Assembly: GCA_017427685.1 (NCBI GenBank)
Contig: JAFRSH010000052.1
Coordinates: 186,001 to 250,000, forward strand
Source: Lachnospiraceae bacterium
Lineage (GTDB): Bacteria > Bacillota > Clostridia > Lachnospirales > Lachnospiraceae
Direction of reading: 5' to 3'
Length of the DNA: 64,000 nt
A program made the position numbers and the translations under genes. How positions within the stretch are numbered: position 1 is the first letter of the stretch; each line of letters starts with the position of its first letter. The notes below the pieces were generated by a model. That model was given only the letters and a program-made list of their open reading frames with translations. It made no database searches and was not told where the DNA came from. Shown here one piece after another: positions 8,462-17,716 of this stretch.

Positions 8462-9610
8462 ATGAAGAAACTGATTAAGATCATCCTGTTTGCGATACTG
8501 AGCGGAGCGGTTCTTTTCGCCGGTCTGAAGCTTGTTAATTTCGCGATCGAAAGAATCGACGCGGTAAGCAATGAGGAAGCGGACGAAGAGGAAGAGCCTC
8601 AGGGAGCTTTGCCTTATATCGCCGTTTCTTATGAGGATGTTTCACCGATCGTTGACGCGGTTATGCCGGCGGTCGTATCGATCGACTGTGAGATTCCCGT
8701 CGAAGAGTACAATATCTTCGGCGGATCGAGCAAGTATATAGCCAAATCGAGCGGTTCCGGGTTTATCGTATCCCAGAGCCCCTCACAGCTTTTTATATGT
8801 ACCAACGAGCACGTTGTTAAGGATGCACAGAGGGTTTCGGTAAGCTTCTTCGATGGCAAGTCCGTTGACGCGATGATCGTCGGATCGGATTCTTCTTACG
8901 ACCTGGCTATCGTCAGTGTTTCGACATCTAAGGTCGGCAAGGAGACACTTTCCAAGATCAAGATCGCGTCCATCGGTAATTCGGACGAGCTTAAGGTCGG
9001 AGACAAGAACATAGCGATCGGTAATTCTCTCGGTTACGGCATGGCAGTGACGGTCGGTCACATAAGCGCTATCGGCCGCGAGATCACCATCGACGGTACA
9101 CGTTCGAGGCCGCTGCTTCAGACAGATGCCGCCATCAACCCCGGCAACAGCGGAGGGCCGCTTCTCGACATCTTCGGACAGGTCATCGGTATTAACTGCG
9201 CAAAGTACTCGGGAGTCGATGTCGAAGGTATCGGCTACGCGATCCCCATCAACAACGTTGTTTCAACCATTAACGAGCTGATCAACAGCTTCAGCATCGA
9301 CGAGGGTGAGGCGGGTTGCCTCGGAATCGTCGGCAAGGATGTTTCGGAGGGATATGCAAAGGGCTTCTCGATGCCCAGAGGAGTTTACGTCTACAGTATC
9401 CTCGACAGGACACATGCGGCCGACAGTGACCTCAAGGTCGGCGATATCATCACGCATATCAACGGGCAGGAAGTTCTTACGTACGACTACCTCAAAGAAC
9501 GCGTCGGACACTACAAAGCCGGTACTACGGTGACGCTTACGGTCAAGAGACCCGCCAAGACAAAATATGTCGAAATTGAGGTCGAGGTGGTACTCGATAC
9601 ACTTGAATAA
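8462..9610 (+). CDS. htrA: HtrA/DegP-like membrane-anchored serine protease with PDZ domain
   Basis: The 382-residue protein starts at ATG 8462, 9 bases after GAAAAGAG; the ATG at 8453 abuts that site and is less likely. An N-terminal membrane segment (about residues 5-28) precedes an acidic linker. The trypsin-like domain has all three catalytic residues: His117 in TNEHVV, Asp147 in YDLAIV and Ser230 in GNSGGP. A PDZ domain (about 285-375) follows. The family degrades misfolded proteins outside the membrane. A terminator follows the gene. Neighbouring SH3 and sortase genes support an envelope role. Confidence 0.93.
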   Translation: MKKLIKIILFAILSGAVLFAGLKLVNFAIERIDAVSNEEADEEEEPQGALPYIAVSYEDVSPIVDAVMPAVVSIDCEIPVEEYNIFGGSSKYIAKSSGSGFIVSQSPSQLFICTNEHVVKDAQRVSVSFFDGKSVDAMIVGSDSSYDLAIVSVSTSKVGKETLSKIKIASIGNSDELKVGDKNIAIGNSLGYGMAVTVGHISAIGREITIDGTRSRPLLQTDAAINPGNSGGPLLDIFGQVIGINCAKYSGVDVEGIGYAIPINNVVSTINELINSFSIDEGEAGCLGIVGKDVSEGYAKGFSMPRGVYVYSILDRTHAADSDLKVGDIITHINGQEVLTYDYLKERVGHYKAGTTVTLTVKRPAKTKYVEIEVEVVLDTLE

Positions 9611-9634
9611 ATCATTGTTTTAATATATACTTTT

Positions 9635-9672
9635 ACGGTGTGGTACCTCGGGAATCACACCGTGATTTTTAT
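9635..9672 (+). terminator. Terminator after the HtrA gene
   Basis: ACGGTGTG (9635-9642) pairs with CACACCGT (9656-9663), followed by GATTTTTATT. Confidence 0.85.
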
Positions 9673-9701
9673 TAGAAAAAGAATTAATACCGGGGATAAT
9701 A

Positions 9702-10547
9702 ATGCAGAGAACGCGTTTTGACAAAAAGAAGATAATGCTTTCTGTCACTGCGATCGCGAGCATGCTGGTTCTGGCGATCGTTGTAGCGAAGATCGTTTCG
9801 TACTCCTACGATATGTACCGCTCCGGCAAGAAGGTCGAAGAGCTTCGCGAGAAGATCGGAGAGGCAACACTCGTACTTGATACAGACGCTGAGACAGGCA
9901 GGCCCGTCGCTTACCATACGGAATCAGCTCCCGAGGAGCCGCAGCCCGAAGCCGTCAGGAAAGTAAGCGCCAAGTACAAAGATCTGTACGAACTCAACAA
10001 CGACCTTGCGGGATGGATAAGCATTGCGGATACAAGAGTCGATCTGCCGGTCATGCAGACCGTTTTTGACGAGGAGTTTTATCTTCACAGGAATTTTGAC
10101 AAAGAAGAAGACAAGGCCGGGCTTCCGTTCGCCGATTACCGGTGCGACATGAACGACAGAAGCACGAATATCATCATATACGGACACAACATGAAGAACG
10201 GTGATATGTTCCACGATCTGCTTTCCTACGAGAGTAAGAAGTTCTTTGAGGATCACCGTTACATCAGGTTTGATACGATCTACGAGGAAGCGATCTACGA
10301 GATCGTTGCGGTGTTCAGGTCCAAGGTCATGTACATGACAGATGATTCGTTCAAGTTTTACAACTTCATCGAGGCCGATGACGAGGACGATCTTACGGAT
10401 TATCTCGCACAGATCAGGAGTATGAGCCTTTATGATATCGAGCCTTCGGAGGGATTGACGGACGAGCTGATCACGCTGTCGACCTGCGAGTACTCCGAGG
10501 AAGACGGAAGGTTTGTCGTGGTTGCAAGAAGAGTTAAAGAAATATAG
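9702..10547 (+). CDS. srtB: Class B sortase
   Basis: The 281-residue transpeptidase has an N-terminal membrane anchor (about residues 11-35), a charged linker and a sortase domain from about 88. The catalytic residues are His162 in IYGHNM, Cys262 in TLSTCEYS and Arg270 in GRFVVVARR. The long helix and insert between His and Cys and the DLAGWISI..TRVDLPVMQ opening are typical of class B. It joins sorting-signal proteins to the peptidoglycan. The next gene carries SPKTG, a motif known as a Clostridioides difficile SrtB target, so enzyme and substrate probably form a pair. Confidence 0.95.
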   Translation: MQRTRFDKKKIMLSVTAIASMLVLAIVVAKIVSYSYDMYRSGKKVEELREKIGEATLVLDTDAETGRPVAYHTESAPEEPQPEAVRKVSAKYKDLYELNNDLAGWISIADTRVDLPVMQTVFDEEFYLHRNFDKEEDKAGLPFADYRCDMNDRSTNIIIYGHNMKNGDMFHDLLSYESKKFFEDHRYIRFDTIYEEAIYEIVAVFRSKVMYMTDDSFKFYNFIEADDEDDLTDYLAQIRSMSLYDIEPSEGLTDELITLSTCEYSEEDGRFVVVARRVKEI

Positions 10548-10567
10548 ATTATGATCCTTCGACGAAA

Positions 10568-10602
10568 TGTATGACAAGGAATCGCAGACGGGTAGAGCCG
10601 AC
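10568..10602 (+). promoter_or_regulatory. Structured leader of the sortase substrate gene
   Basis: TGTATGACAAGGAATCG (10568-10584) differs from the receiver-gene leader (6939-6955) at two positions of 17. A hairpin follows at once (GCAGACGG with CCGACTGC, one A-A mismatch), then the AAAAAGGAG ribosome site, the same order as at 6939. Function unknown. Confidence 0.4.
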
Positions 10603-10627
10603 TGCATAGAGAAAAAGGAGAATGAGG

Positions 10628-11581
10628 ATGAATTCTAAGAGGGCAAAGTTAAGAGCTTTTTGTGAAGCATCATTCGGATCTTTTGTTTCGGTCGTTTTGG
10701 CTTTGGCTTTTGTTGCAGCCGTTATTCCCTCGGCTGACGCTTATGCAGGCACGAAGATCGCCTTCAACGAGGAAGAATACAACGTCTACACGGACGAGTA
10801 TCCCGAGTACGTTTCGGATAATATCTACGCCAAGTTCACAACATCCGTTTCGGATGTAGATTCCTACAAGTTCGCTTTCCTGAGTGATGACGCGATGGAG
10901 CCTTTTGCGAATGCTCTCAAAAAGAAGAACATCAAGTACAAAGACGATTATTACACAGCTTTCAACATCTCCCTCCTTCAGGAGACGGACGATGATGACA
11001 AAGAAGTCTATAAGAGTGCAACGATCTACATGCCTCTTCCCGACGATGCTCAGGAATATCCCGATTACTGCACGTTCTACAAGGTGACGAGCGGAACGGC
11101 TTCGATCGTTCCCACCAAGATCTACACGGATGAGGACGACATCAACTATGTGCAGATCATCCTGAGCGGCAAGAGTGACTATACTCCCATCTACGGATTC
11201 GTTTATGAGGATCCCGCCGAGCTTGAGGAAGAGGAAGAAGAGGACGAGGAGGAAGACGACGAGGACGAAGAGGAAGAGGACGAAGACGAGGAAGTGGTAA
11301 CGAAAGCTCCCACCAAGGCTCCGACTCCCACACCCACCAAGTCTTCGTCGAGCTCGTCTGCCGAGCCCACCAAGTCTTCATCAAAGGACAGCGGTTCGAA
11401 GAGCTCCACTCCCGCAAGAAAGGACAATTCTCCCAAGACCGGTGACGAGATGGATTTCCTGACACTCGGTATCGCAGGTGCGGGTGCGTTCTCCGTACTT
11501 TCTGCGTCTGTTGTACTTCAGATCAAGAGCAGAAAGAAAAAGAAAGATTCTAAACCCCAAGAGGAAAACAATGATAGATAA
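10628..11581 (+). CDS. Sortase-anchored surface protein (SPKTG motif)
   Basis: The second of two close ATGs is chosen because AAAAAGGAG lies 7 bases before it and only 1 base before the first. A signal peptide (about residues 1-40, ending near ADAYA) leads to a roughly 155-residue folded part of unknown family, a stretch of almost only Asp and Glu (about 198-223), and a Thr/Pro/Ser-rich stalk. SPKTG (268-272), a hydrophobic segment and a basic tail rich in Lys and Arg complete a standard sorting signal. The sortase B gene lies 80 bp upstream. The gene's 3' end overlaps the folE start. Confidence 0.9.
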   Translation: MNSKRAKLRAFCEASFGSFVSVVLALAFVAAVIPSADAYAGTKIAFNEEEYNVYTDEYPEYVSDNIYAKFTTSVSDVDSYKFAFLSDDAMEPFANALKKKNIKYKDDYYTAFNISLLQETDDDDKEVYKSATIYMPLPDDAQEYPDYCTFYKVTSGTASIVPTKIYTDEDDINYVQIILSGKSDYTPIYGFVYEDPAELEEEEEEDEEEDDEDEEEEDEDEEVVTKAPTKAPTPTPTKSSSSSSAEPTKSSSKDSGSKSSTPARKDNSPKTGDEMDFLTLGIAGAGAFSVLSASVVLQIKSRKKKKDSKPQEENNDR

Positions 11582-12140
11582 GGAAAAAGTTAAAGAGGCC
11601 GTCAGCATGCTTCTCTCGGCCATCGGTGAAGATGCTTCGAGAGAAGGACTCAAAGATACTCCCGACAGAGTTGCGAGAATGTACGAGGAGATCTACGCCG
11701 GCTACGAAGACGATGCGTCGGAGAGACTGTCGCGTCAGTTCGAGACTGAGGAAACAGGCGCTGCGGGCGGTATTGTTCTCGAAAAAGACATCACATTTTA
11801 CTCGGTATGCGAGCATCATATGCTTCCGTTCTTCGGTAAGGTACATATCGCATACATACCCGACAAAAGGATAGTCGGACTCAGTAAGCTCGCAAGGACT
11901 GTGGAAGTATTCGCAAGACGTCTTCAGGTTCAGGAGCGTCTGACATCACAGATAGCCGACGCAGTGTACAGCGAGCTCGGCGCGAAGGGTGTTCTGGTAA
12001 TCGCAAGTGCGGAACATACCTGTATGACAATGAGAGGCGTCAAAAAGCCCGGCACTCAGACCGTTACTATGAGTGCAAGAGGACTTTTTGAGAATGACGA
12101 AGCATTAAAGGGGCAGGTGCTCGCTCTTCTTCGCACCTGA
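11571..12140 (+). CDS. folE: GTP cyclohydrolase I
   Basis: The 189-residue enzyme converts GTP to 7,8-dihydroneopterin triphosphate, the first step of tetrahydrofolate synthesis. [10 protein letters not shown] carries the zinc Cys and catalytic His; a second zinc Cys is in EHTCMTMRG; the [12 protein letters not shown] and QERLT segments are family hallmarks. The start at 11571 (AAGAGGAAAAC site) lies inside the last codons of the surface-protein gene; a longer reading from 11478 would start within that gene and is rejected. folP and folBK follow on the same strand. Confidence 0.96.
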   Translation: MIDKEKVKEAVSMLLSAIGEDASREGLKDTPDRVARMYEEIYAGYEDDASERLSRQFETEETGAAGGIVLEKDITFYSVCEHHMLPFFGKVHIAYIPDKRIVGLSKLARTVEVFARRLQVQERLTSQIADAVYSELGAKGVLVIASAEHTCMTMRGVKKPGTQTVTMSARGLFENDEALKGQVLALLRT

Positions 12141-12147
12141 AAAGCGG

Positions 12148-12954
12148 ATGCAGATCAGAGATAAGAATTTTGAAATCGACAAGCACACGTATATCTGTGC
12201 GATCCTTAATGTCACGCCCGACTCCTTCTCCGACGGAGGAGAGGCTTTCGGGATAGTTGATGCTGTCGATAAGGCAAAGCGTCTTATCGCGAACGGCGCG
12301 GATCTGCTTGACATCGGCGGGGAATCGACAAGACCGGGATTTACCGAGGTTGAGGTTTCCGAAGAGATTGCCAGGGTCGTGCCCGTGATCGAACAGATCA
12401 GGAAGTTCTCGCAGATCCCCATAAGCGTTGATACCCGCAAGTCGGAAGTGGCGGAAGCTGCTCTTGCCGCAGGAGCGGATCTTATCAACGATGTGAGCGG
12501 ACTTTGCTTCGACCCCGCGATGGCCGGAGTTATTGCGCGGAACAAAGCGTTCTGCTGTCTGATGCATGACGGGCAGTACTTCGAGAAACAGCCCGATTAC
12601 ATCGACGGTGTCATTAAAGATCTCTATAAGATCGCAGATAACGCACTTAGTGCGGGTATTGAAAAGAGCAGGATAATCCTCGATCCCGGTGTAGGGTTCG
12701 GCAAGGACGCATCGGAGAACCTTCTCTGTATCAGGGAGCTCAAGAGGTTTGTAGACATTGGGTATCCCGTGCTTCTCGGTTGCTCGAGGAAATCCGTCAT
12801 TGGCGCGGTCACCGGACTCGGTGTCAATGAACGCCTCGAGGGTACGCTTGCCACAACTGCCATCGCTGTCATGGCGGGGGCCGGTTTCGTAAGGGTTCAC
12901 GATGTGCGTGAGAATTTAAGGTTCGTCAACATGATGGAAGCTCTCTGCAGATAA
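12148..12954 (+). CDS. folP: Dihydropteroate synthase
   Basis: The 268-residue enzyme joins 4-aminobenzoate to hydroxymethyl-dihydropterin pyrophosphate. Visible signatures are NVTPDSFSDGG, LDIGGESTRPG, the Asp-rich loop SVDTRKS, DPGVGFGK and the GCSRKS phosphate-binding loop near the C-terminus. It lies 7 bp after folE, so translation is probably coupled; its own ribosome site is weak. The length is normal for the family. Confidence 0.96.
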   Translation: MQIRDKNFEIDKHTYICAILNVTPDSFSDGGEAFGIVDAVDKAKRLIANGADLLDIGGESTRPGFTEVEVSEEIARVVPVIEQIRKFSQIPISVDTRKSEVAEAALAAGADLINDVSGLCFDPAMAGVIARNKAFCCLMHDGQYFEKQPDYIDGVIKDLYKIADNALSAGIEKSRIILDPGVGFGKDASENLLCIRELKRFVDIGYPVLLGCSRKSVIGAVTGLGVNERLEGTLATTAIAVMAGAGFVRVHDVRENLRFVNMMEALCR

Positions 12955-13000
12955 CATAAGCGTTAAAGAAATGTCAGAATTTCTTTGTGAGAGGTTGTGT

Positions 13001-13822
13001 ATGGACAGGATCCACATTGAAAAACTTGAAGTATTCGCCAGACACGGCGTGTGCAGTGAGGAGAACTCACTCGGACAGAAGTTCCTCATCTCGGCAGATC
13101 TCTACAAGGATCTTCACGAGGCAGGTAAGACGGACGAGCTTACCGCGACCGTTCATTACGGCAAGGTCTGCGAGTTCATTACCAAGATAGCGAGCGAGAA
13201 CACCTACAAGCTCATCGAAAAGCTTGCGGAGGAGATCGCCGATAAGGTCCTGATCAAATTCGATGTTGACAGGGTCAAGATCAGGGTCGACAAGCCCTGG
13301 GCTCCCATGCTCCTGCATGTGGACACCGTGTTCGTGGAAGTCGAGAGACAGTGGCACACAGCCTACATCTCGATCGGTTCCAACATCGGCGAGAGAGAGA
13401 ACATCATCAACGATGCTATCAAAACACTCGATTCTTTTGAGGAGATCAGAGTCAGTGCGGTTTCGGACATTATCGAGACCAAGCCTTACGGCGTCACCGA
13501 TCAGCCGGATTTCCTGAACGGTTGCCTTGAGATCAGGACACTCCTGAGGCCCGGCGAGCTTCTTGCGGAGCTGCTCCTCATCGAAGCGTCATTCGGACGC
13601 GAGAGGAAAGAACACTGGGGACCGAGAACACTCGATCTCGACATACTGTTTTATGACAGTGAATGCATATTGTCACACGACCTGGTGGTTCCTCATCCCG
13701 ACATGCAGAACAGGATGTTCGTCCTTAAACCGCTCAGTCAGATCGCACCGTACTTTATCCATCCCGTTACGGGCGAACCCGTCTGCAGGCTCCTCGAAAA
13801 GCTCGAGAGCCGTGAGGCGTGA
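13001..13822 (+). CDS. folK: Bifunctional dihydroneopterin aldolase / HPPK
   Basis: The 273-residue protein is a FolB-FolK fusion. Residues 1 to about 115 are dihydroneopterin aldolase (MDRIHIEKLEVFARHGV, then LIEKLAEEIAD and VRVDKPWAP-like sequence). About 118-273 are 6-hydroxymethyl-dihydropterin pyrophosphokinase (AYISIGSNIGERE, GPRTLDLDILFYD). It therefore carries two consecutive steps before folP. I chose ATG 13001 because GAGAGG ends 6 bases upstream; an in-frame ATG at 12971 has no site. Such fusions occur in many Clostridia. A 7-bp hairpin (13837-13854) follows. Confidence 0.94.
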   Translation: MDRIHIEKLEVFARHGVCSEENSLGQKFLISADLYKDLHEAGKTDELTATVHYGKVCEFITKIASENTYKLIEKLAEEIADKVLIKFDVDRVKIRVDKPWAPMLLHVDTVFVEVERQWHTAYISIGSNIGERENIINDAIKTLDSFEEIRVSAVSDIIETKPYGVTDQPDFLNGCLEIRTLLRPGELLAELLLIEASFGRERKEHWGPRTLDLDILFYDSECILSHDLVVPHPDMQNRMFVLKPLSQIAPYFIHPVTGEPVCRLLEKLESREA

Positions 13823-13895
13823 GAAAATTGGTTTTCAGACTCCGGAGGGGGTCTCAAAATATACAACACAAACATAAATAAAGGAGATCGTTACT

Positions 13896-14516
13896 ATGGT
13901 AATCAAGAGTGTAACAGATGCCGCTTTTAAGAAATACGGCAAAGTAGTTAAGGGGATTGACTGCACAGACCTTCTTAAGGTTCTTTCGACAAAGCCCATG
14001 CCTACGGACAGCGTAGTATACGTTGCTTCCGACAAGGATCTTGAGGCTGCAAAGGGAGCTAAAGAATTCGAGAAGAATTTCTTCGGCGGAGTTCCGATCG
14101 AGATCGGTTACTGCAACGGTAACAACAAGCTTCTCAACGCCGTTGAGTATCACAGATGCAGCGAAGTGAACATCGCTCTTTACGACACGATCCTTCTTGT
14201 CGGCGATCAGCGCGACATCGAGGATGATTTTACCTACGACACAGCCAAGATCGAGGCTTTCAAGGTTCCCGCCGGAACAGCTGTCGAGATGTACGCAACA
14301 ACTCTTCACTATGCACCCTGCACAGGCGAAGGCGAGGGCTTCAGAGTGATCGTTATCCTTTGTCGCGGCACCAATGCGGACCTCACAGAGAGACCCGAGG
14401 GTATGCCCGAGGATAAGCTTCTCATGGCTGCAAACAAGTGGCTCATCGCTCACAAGGACGGCGGACAGGATCCCAAGGCATTCATCGGTCTTAAGGGCGA
14501 GAATATTTCTATCTGA
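13896..14516 (+). CDS. DUF4867 family protein
   Basis: The 206-residue soluble protein matches DUF4867: GVPIEIGYCNGNNKLLNAVEYHRCSEVN, then VPAGTAVEMYATTLHYAPC and RVIVILCRGTN. The EYHR..E and LHYAP elements in a beta-rich setting suggest a cupin-like fold, but no activity is established. It sits 41 bp before xylulokinase and near a fucose-isomerase-family gene, so a role in sugar isomerisation or epimerisation is an inference from context. The ribosome site is AAAGGAG. Confidence 0.8.
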   Translation: MVIKSVTDAAFKKYGKVVKGIDCTDLLKVLSTKPMPTDSVVYVASDKDLEAAKGAKEFEKNFFGGVPIEIGYCNGNNKLLNAVEYHRCSEVNIALYDTILLVGDQRDIEDDFTYDTAKIEAFKVPAGTAVEMYATTLHYAPCTGEGEGFRVIVILCRGTNADLTERPEGMPEDKLLMAANKWLIAHKDGGQDPKAFIGLKGENISI

Positions 14517-14557
14517 AATTTTTTTAGCGCCCACTAAGGCGCGGAATGGAGTGTTTT

Positions 14558-16033
14558 ATGTTATATATCGGCGTCGATCTCGGAACAAGTGCCGTTAAGC
14601 TTCTCCTCATGGACGGTAGCGGCGCGATCAAGAAGATCGTATCTAAGGAGTATCCTCTTTTCTTCCCCAATCCCGGTTGGTCGGAGCAGAAGCCCGAAGA
14701 CTGGTGGACAGGAGTTACGGAGGGGTTAAAAGAGCTCACAAGTGAGTGCGACAAGTCTCAGGTTGCGGGCATCAGTTTCGGCGGACAGATGCACGGACTT
14801 GTTATCCTTGATGCACAGGACAATGTGATCCGTCCCGCTATCCTCTGGAACGACGGACGTACACAGAAGGAGACGGACTACCTCAACAAGACAATCGGAA
14901 CCGATAAGATCTCCGCTTATACGGCCAATATCGCATTTGCCGGCTTCACGGCTCCCAAGATCCTCTGGGTTCGCGACAATGAGCCCGACAACTTCAAGAA
15001 GATCTGCAAGATCATGCTTCCCAAGGATTACATCGCATACAAGCTTTCGGGTGTATTCTGTACGGATGTTTCGGATGCTTCCGGTATGCTTCTTCTTGAT
15101 GTAAAGAACCGCAAGTGGTCCAAAGAGATGCTCGAAATCTGCTCTGTTAAGGAAGAGCAGCTTCCCAAGCTTTTCGAGAGCTACGAGACAGTAGGAACCA
15201 TCCTTCCCGCAGTTGCTAAGGAACTCGGTCTTCCCGAGACTGTCAAGATCGTTGCCGGCGCCGGCGACAATGCTGCGGCTGCAGTCGGAACAGGTACTGT
15301 AGGCGACGGTCGTTGCAATATCTCGCTCGGTACATCCGGTACTGTTTTCATCGCTGCCAAGAACTACAGCGAGAACGAGAACAACGCCATCCATTACTTC
15401 AATCATGCGGACGGATGCTATCACCTTATGGGATGTATGCTTTCCGCAGCATCGTGCAACAAGTGGTTCATGGATGAGATAATCAAGACCAAGGATTACG
15501 CGGGAGAGCAGAAGGACATCACAGAAGACATGCTCGGCAACAACAGAGTATTCTTCCTTCCTTACCTTATGGGTGAGCGCTCACCTCACAACAACCCCGA
15601 CGCACGCGGTGCATTTATCGGTATGTCAATGGACACAACACGCGAGGATATGACACTCGCTGTTCTCGAGGGTGTTGCATTCGGTCTCAGAGATTCGGTT
15701 GAAGTGGCACGTAAGATGGGCATCAAGCTTGAGCGCACCAAGATCTGCGGCGGCGGAGCAAAGTCACCTCTTTGGAGAAAGATCATCGCCAACGTTATGA
15801 ACCTCAAGGTTGATATCATCGAGTCCGAGGAAGGTCCCGCACTCGGTGGCGCAATGCTCGCTGCGGTTGCATGCGGTGAGTACGCAAGCGTTACAGAAGC
15901 TGCAGAGAAGATCGTTAAGGTCATCGACACTGTCGAGCCCGATCCCGCTATCGCAGCACGCTACGAAGAGCAGTATAAGAAGTTCGTTCAGATCTATCCC
16001 GCACTCAAGGATATCTATACTGTGATCAAGTAA
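14558..16033 (+). CDS. xylB: Xylulokinase
   Basis: The 491-residue FGGY kinase phosphorylates D-xylulose to xylulose 5-phosphate. MLYIGVDLGTSAVKLLLMD is the first phosphate loop, SFGGQMHGLV and ILWNDGRTQKE are sugar-binding signatures of xylulokinases, and the LGTSGTVF and GGGAKSPLW loops bind ATP. ATG 14558 is chosen because GGAG lies 7 bases upstream; ATG 14546 falls inside that site. It has DUF4867 before and an isomerase-family gene after it, consistent with a pentose route fed by the xylan genes further on. Confidence 0.92.
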   Translation: MLYIGVDLGTSAVKLLLMDGSGAIKKIVSKEYPLFFPNPGWSEQKPEDWWTGVTEGLKELTSECDKSQVAGISFGGQMHGLVILDAQDNVIRPAILWNDGRTQKETDYLNKTIGTDKISAYTANIAFAGFTAPKILWVRDNEPDNFKKICKIMLPKDYIAYKLSGVFCTDVSDASGMLLLDVKNRKWSKEMLEICSVKEEQLPKLFESYETVGTILPAVAKELGLPETVKIVAGAGDNAAAAVGTGTVGDGRCNISLGTSGTVFIAAKNYSENENNAIHYFNHADGCYHLMGCMLSAASCNKWFMDEIIKTKDYAGEQKDITEDMLGNNRVFFLPYLMGERSPHNNPDARGAFIGMSMDTTREDMTLAVLEGVAFGLRDSVEVARKMGIKLERTKICGGGAKSPLWRKIIANVMNLKVDIIESEEGPALGGAMLAAVACGEYASVTEAAEKIVKVIDTVEPDPAIAARYEEQYKKFVQIYPALKDIYTVIK

Positions 16034-16150
16034 TAAAAGCACATGGTATTTACCAAAAATTTGTCTTTTTGAATGATGAATTTTATTGTATATTCCGTGG
16101 CTGTATGGTACTTTATTATTACATAAATTTTTTCGACAAGGAGAAGAGCA

Positions 16151-17635
16151 ATGACAAATTTACCTCAGGTTAAAATCGGTATTGTGGCAGTTAGCCGTGA
16201 TTGTTTCCCCGAGAGTCTTTCAGTTAACAGAAGAAAAGCTCTCATTAAAGCTTATACAGATAAGTATGGCGCAGCAGATATCTATGAGTGCCCTATCTGT
16301 ATCGTAGAGAGCGAGATCCATATGGTTCAGGCTCTTGAGGACATCAAGAAGGCCGGATGTAACGCACTTTGCGTATACCTTGGAAACTTCGGACCCGAGA
16401 TTTCCGAGACACTTCTCGCAAAGCATTTCGACGGACCTTCGATCTTCGTAGCTGCAGCAGAAGAGAGCCAGGGAGACCTTATGGACGGCCGTGGCGATGC
16501 ATATTGCGGTATGCTTAACGCAAGCTACAACCTCAAGCTCAGAAACATCAAGGCTTATATCCCCGAGTATCCCGTAGGAACAGCAGAAGAGTGCGCAGAC
16601 ATGATCAACGAGTTCGTTCCGATCGCTCGCGCAATCATCGGCCTTAAGGACCTCAAGATCATTTCCTTCGGTCCCAGACCTCTTAACTTCCTTGCATGTA
16701 ATGCTCCCATCAAGCAGCTCTACAACCTCGGCGTTGAGATCGAGGAGAACTCAGAGCTTGACCTTTTCGAAGCATTCAACAAGCATGCAGGTGATGCAAG
16801 AATCCCCGCTAAGATCAAAGAGATGGAAGAAGAGCTCGGTGCCGGCAACAAGAAGCCCGAAGTTCTCGCTAAGCTTGCTCAGTATGAGCTTACACTTCTT
16901 GACTGGGTTGAGGCTCATAAGGGCTACAGAAAGTACGTTGCTATCGCAGGCAAGTGCTGGCCCGCATTCCAGACACAGTTTGGTTTCGTTCCCTGCTACG
17001 TTAACAGCCGCTTAACAGGTATGGGCATCCCCGTTTCCTGTGAGGTTGATATCTACGGATGTCTTTCCGAGTTCATCGGTACCTGCGTGAGCGATGATGT
17101 TGTTACACTTCTTGACATCAACAACTCCGTACCCGCTGATATGTACAAGGAATCAATCGAGGGCAAGTTCCCTTACACCCACAAGGATACATTCATGGGC
17201 TTCCATTGCGGCAATACCTGCTCGAAGAAGATGGCATTCTGCGAGATGAGATACCAGAAGATCATGGCAAGAGCACTTCCTATCGAAGTTACAAACGGAA
17301 CTCTCGAAGGCGATATCGCTCCCGGCAAGATCACATTCTTCCGTCTCCAGTCAACAGCTGACGCTCTCCTTCGTGCTTACATCGCTGAGGGCGAGGTTCT
17401 TGATGTACGTACCAAGTCATTCGGTGCTATCGGCGTATTCGCTATCCCTGAGATGGGCAGATTCTATCGTCATGTACTTATTGAGAAGAACTTCCCTCAT
17501 CACGGCGCTGTTGCATTCGGTCACTTTGGCAAGGCTCTTTACGAAGTATTCAAGTACATCGGTGTTCCGATCGAAGACCTCAACTACAACCAGCCCGCAT
17601 CACTTCCTTATCCTACGGAGAATCCTTTTAAATAA
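16151..17635 (+). CDS. L-fucose/arabinose isomerase-family protein
   Basis: The 494-residue protein has the architecture of the FucI/AraA superfamily. CEVDIYGCLSEF, VTLLDINN and GFHCGNTCSKK supply the Glu, Asp and His usually found at the metal site. Members interconvert aldoses and ketoses. It follows xylulokinase by 117 bp and ends in a strong hairpin. With no classical xylose isomerase in the window, it may supply xylulose or another ketose to XylB; substrate cannot be read from sequence. ATG 16151 has an AAGGAGAAG site. Confidence 0.82.
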   Translation: MTNLPQVKIGIVAVSRDCFPESLSVNRRKALIKAYTDKYGAADIYECPICIVESEIHMVQALEDIKKAGCNALCVYLGNFGPEISETLLAKHFDGPSIFVAAAEESQGDLMDGRGDAYCGMLNASYNLKLRNIKAYIPEYPVGTAEECADMINEFVPIARAIIGLKDLKIISFGPRPLNFLACNAPIKQLYNLGVEIEENSELDLFEAFNKHAGDARIPAKIKEMEEELGAGNKKPEVLAKLAQYELTLLDWVEAHKGYRKYVAIAGKCWPAFQTQFGFVPCYVNSRLTGMGIPVSCEVDIYGCLSEFIGTCVSDDVVTLLDINNSVPADMYKESIEGKFPYTHKDTFMGFHCGNTCSKKMAFCEMRYQKIMARALPIEVTNGTLEGDIAPGKITFFRLQSTADALLRAYIAEGEVLDVRTKSFGAIGVFAIPEMGRFYRHVLIEKNFPHHGAVAFGHFGKALYEVFKYIGVPIEDLNYNQPASLPYPTENPFK

Positions 17636-17660
17636 TCCGTAATTAGGTCAAAAGTACAAA

Positions 17661-17698
17661 ATAAACCGCTGTATTACTTGTAATACAGCGGTTTATTA
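17661..17698. terminator. 16-bp perfect hairpin terminator
   Basis: 17661-17676 pairs without mismatch with 17681-17696 (core CCGCTGTATTA / TAATACAGCGG), loop of 4. The tail TTTATTAG is only moderately T-rich. Confidence 0.75.
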
Positions 17699-17716
17699 GC
17701 ATTATACGGTGAATCG

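Noticed and set aside
11203..11436. Poly-Ser antisense frame
   Set aside because: It arises from the Asp/Glu codons of the sortase substrate read on the other strand.
16034..16150. Separate strong promoter of the isomerase-family gene
   Set aside because: Only weak matches (TTTTTG-N17-TATATT near 16065-16094) are visible; I did not list it as a promoter.
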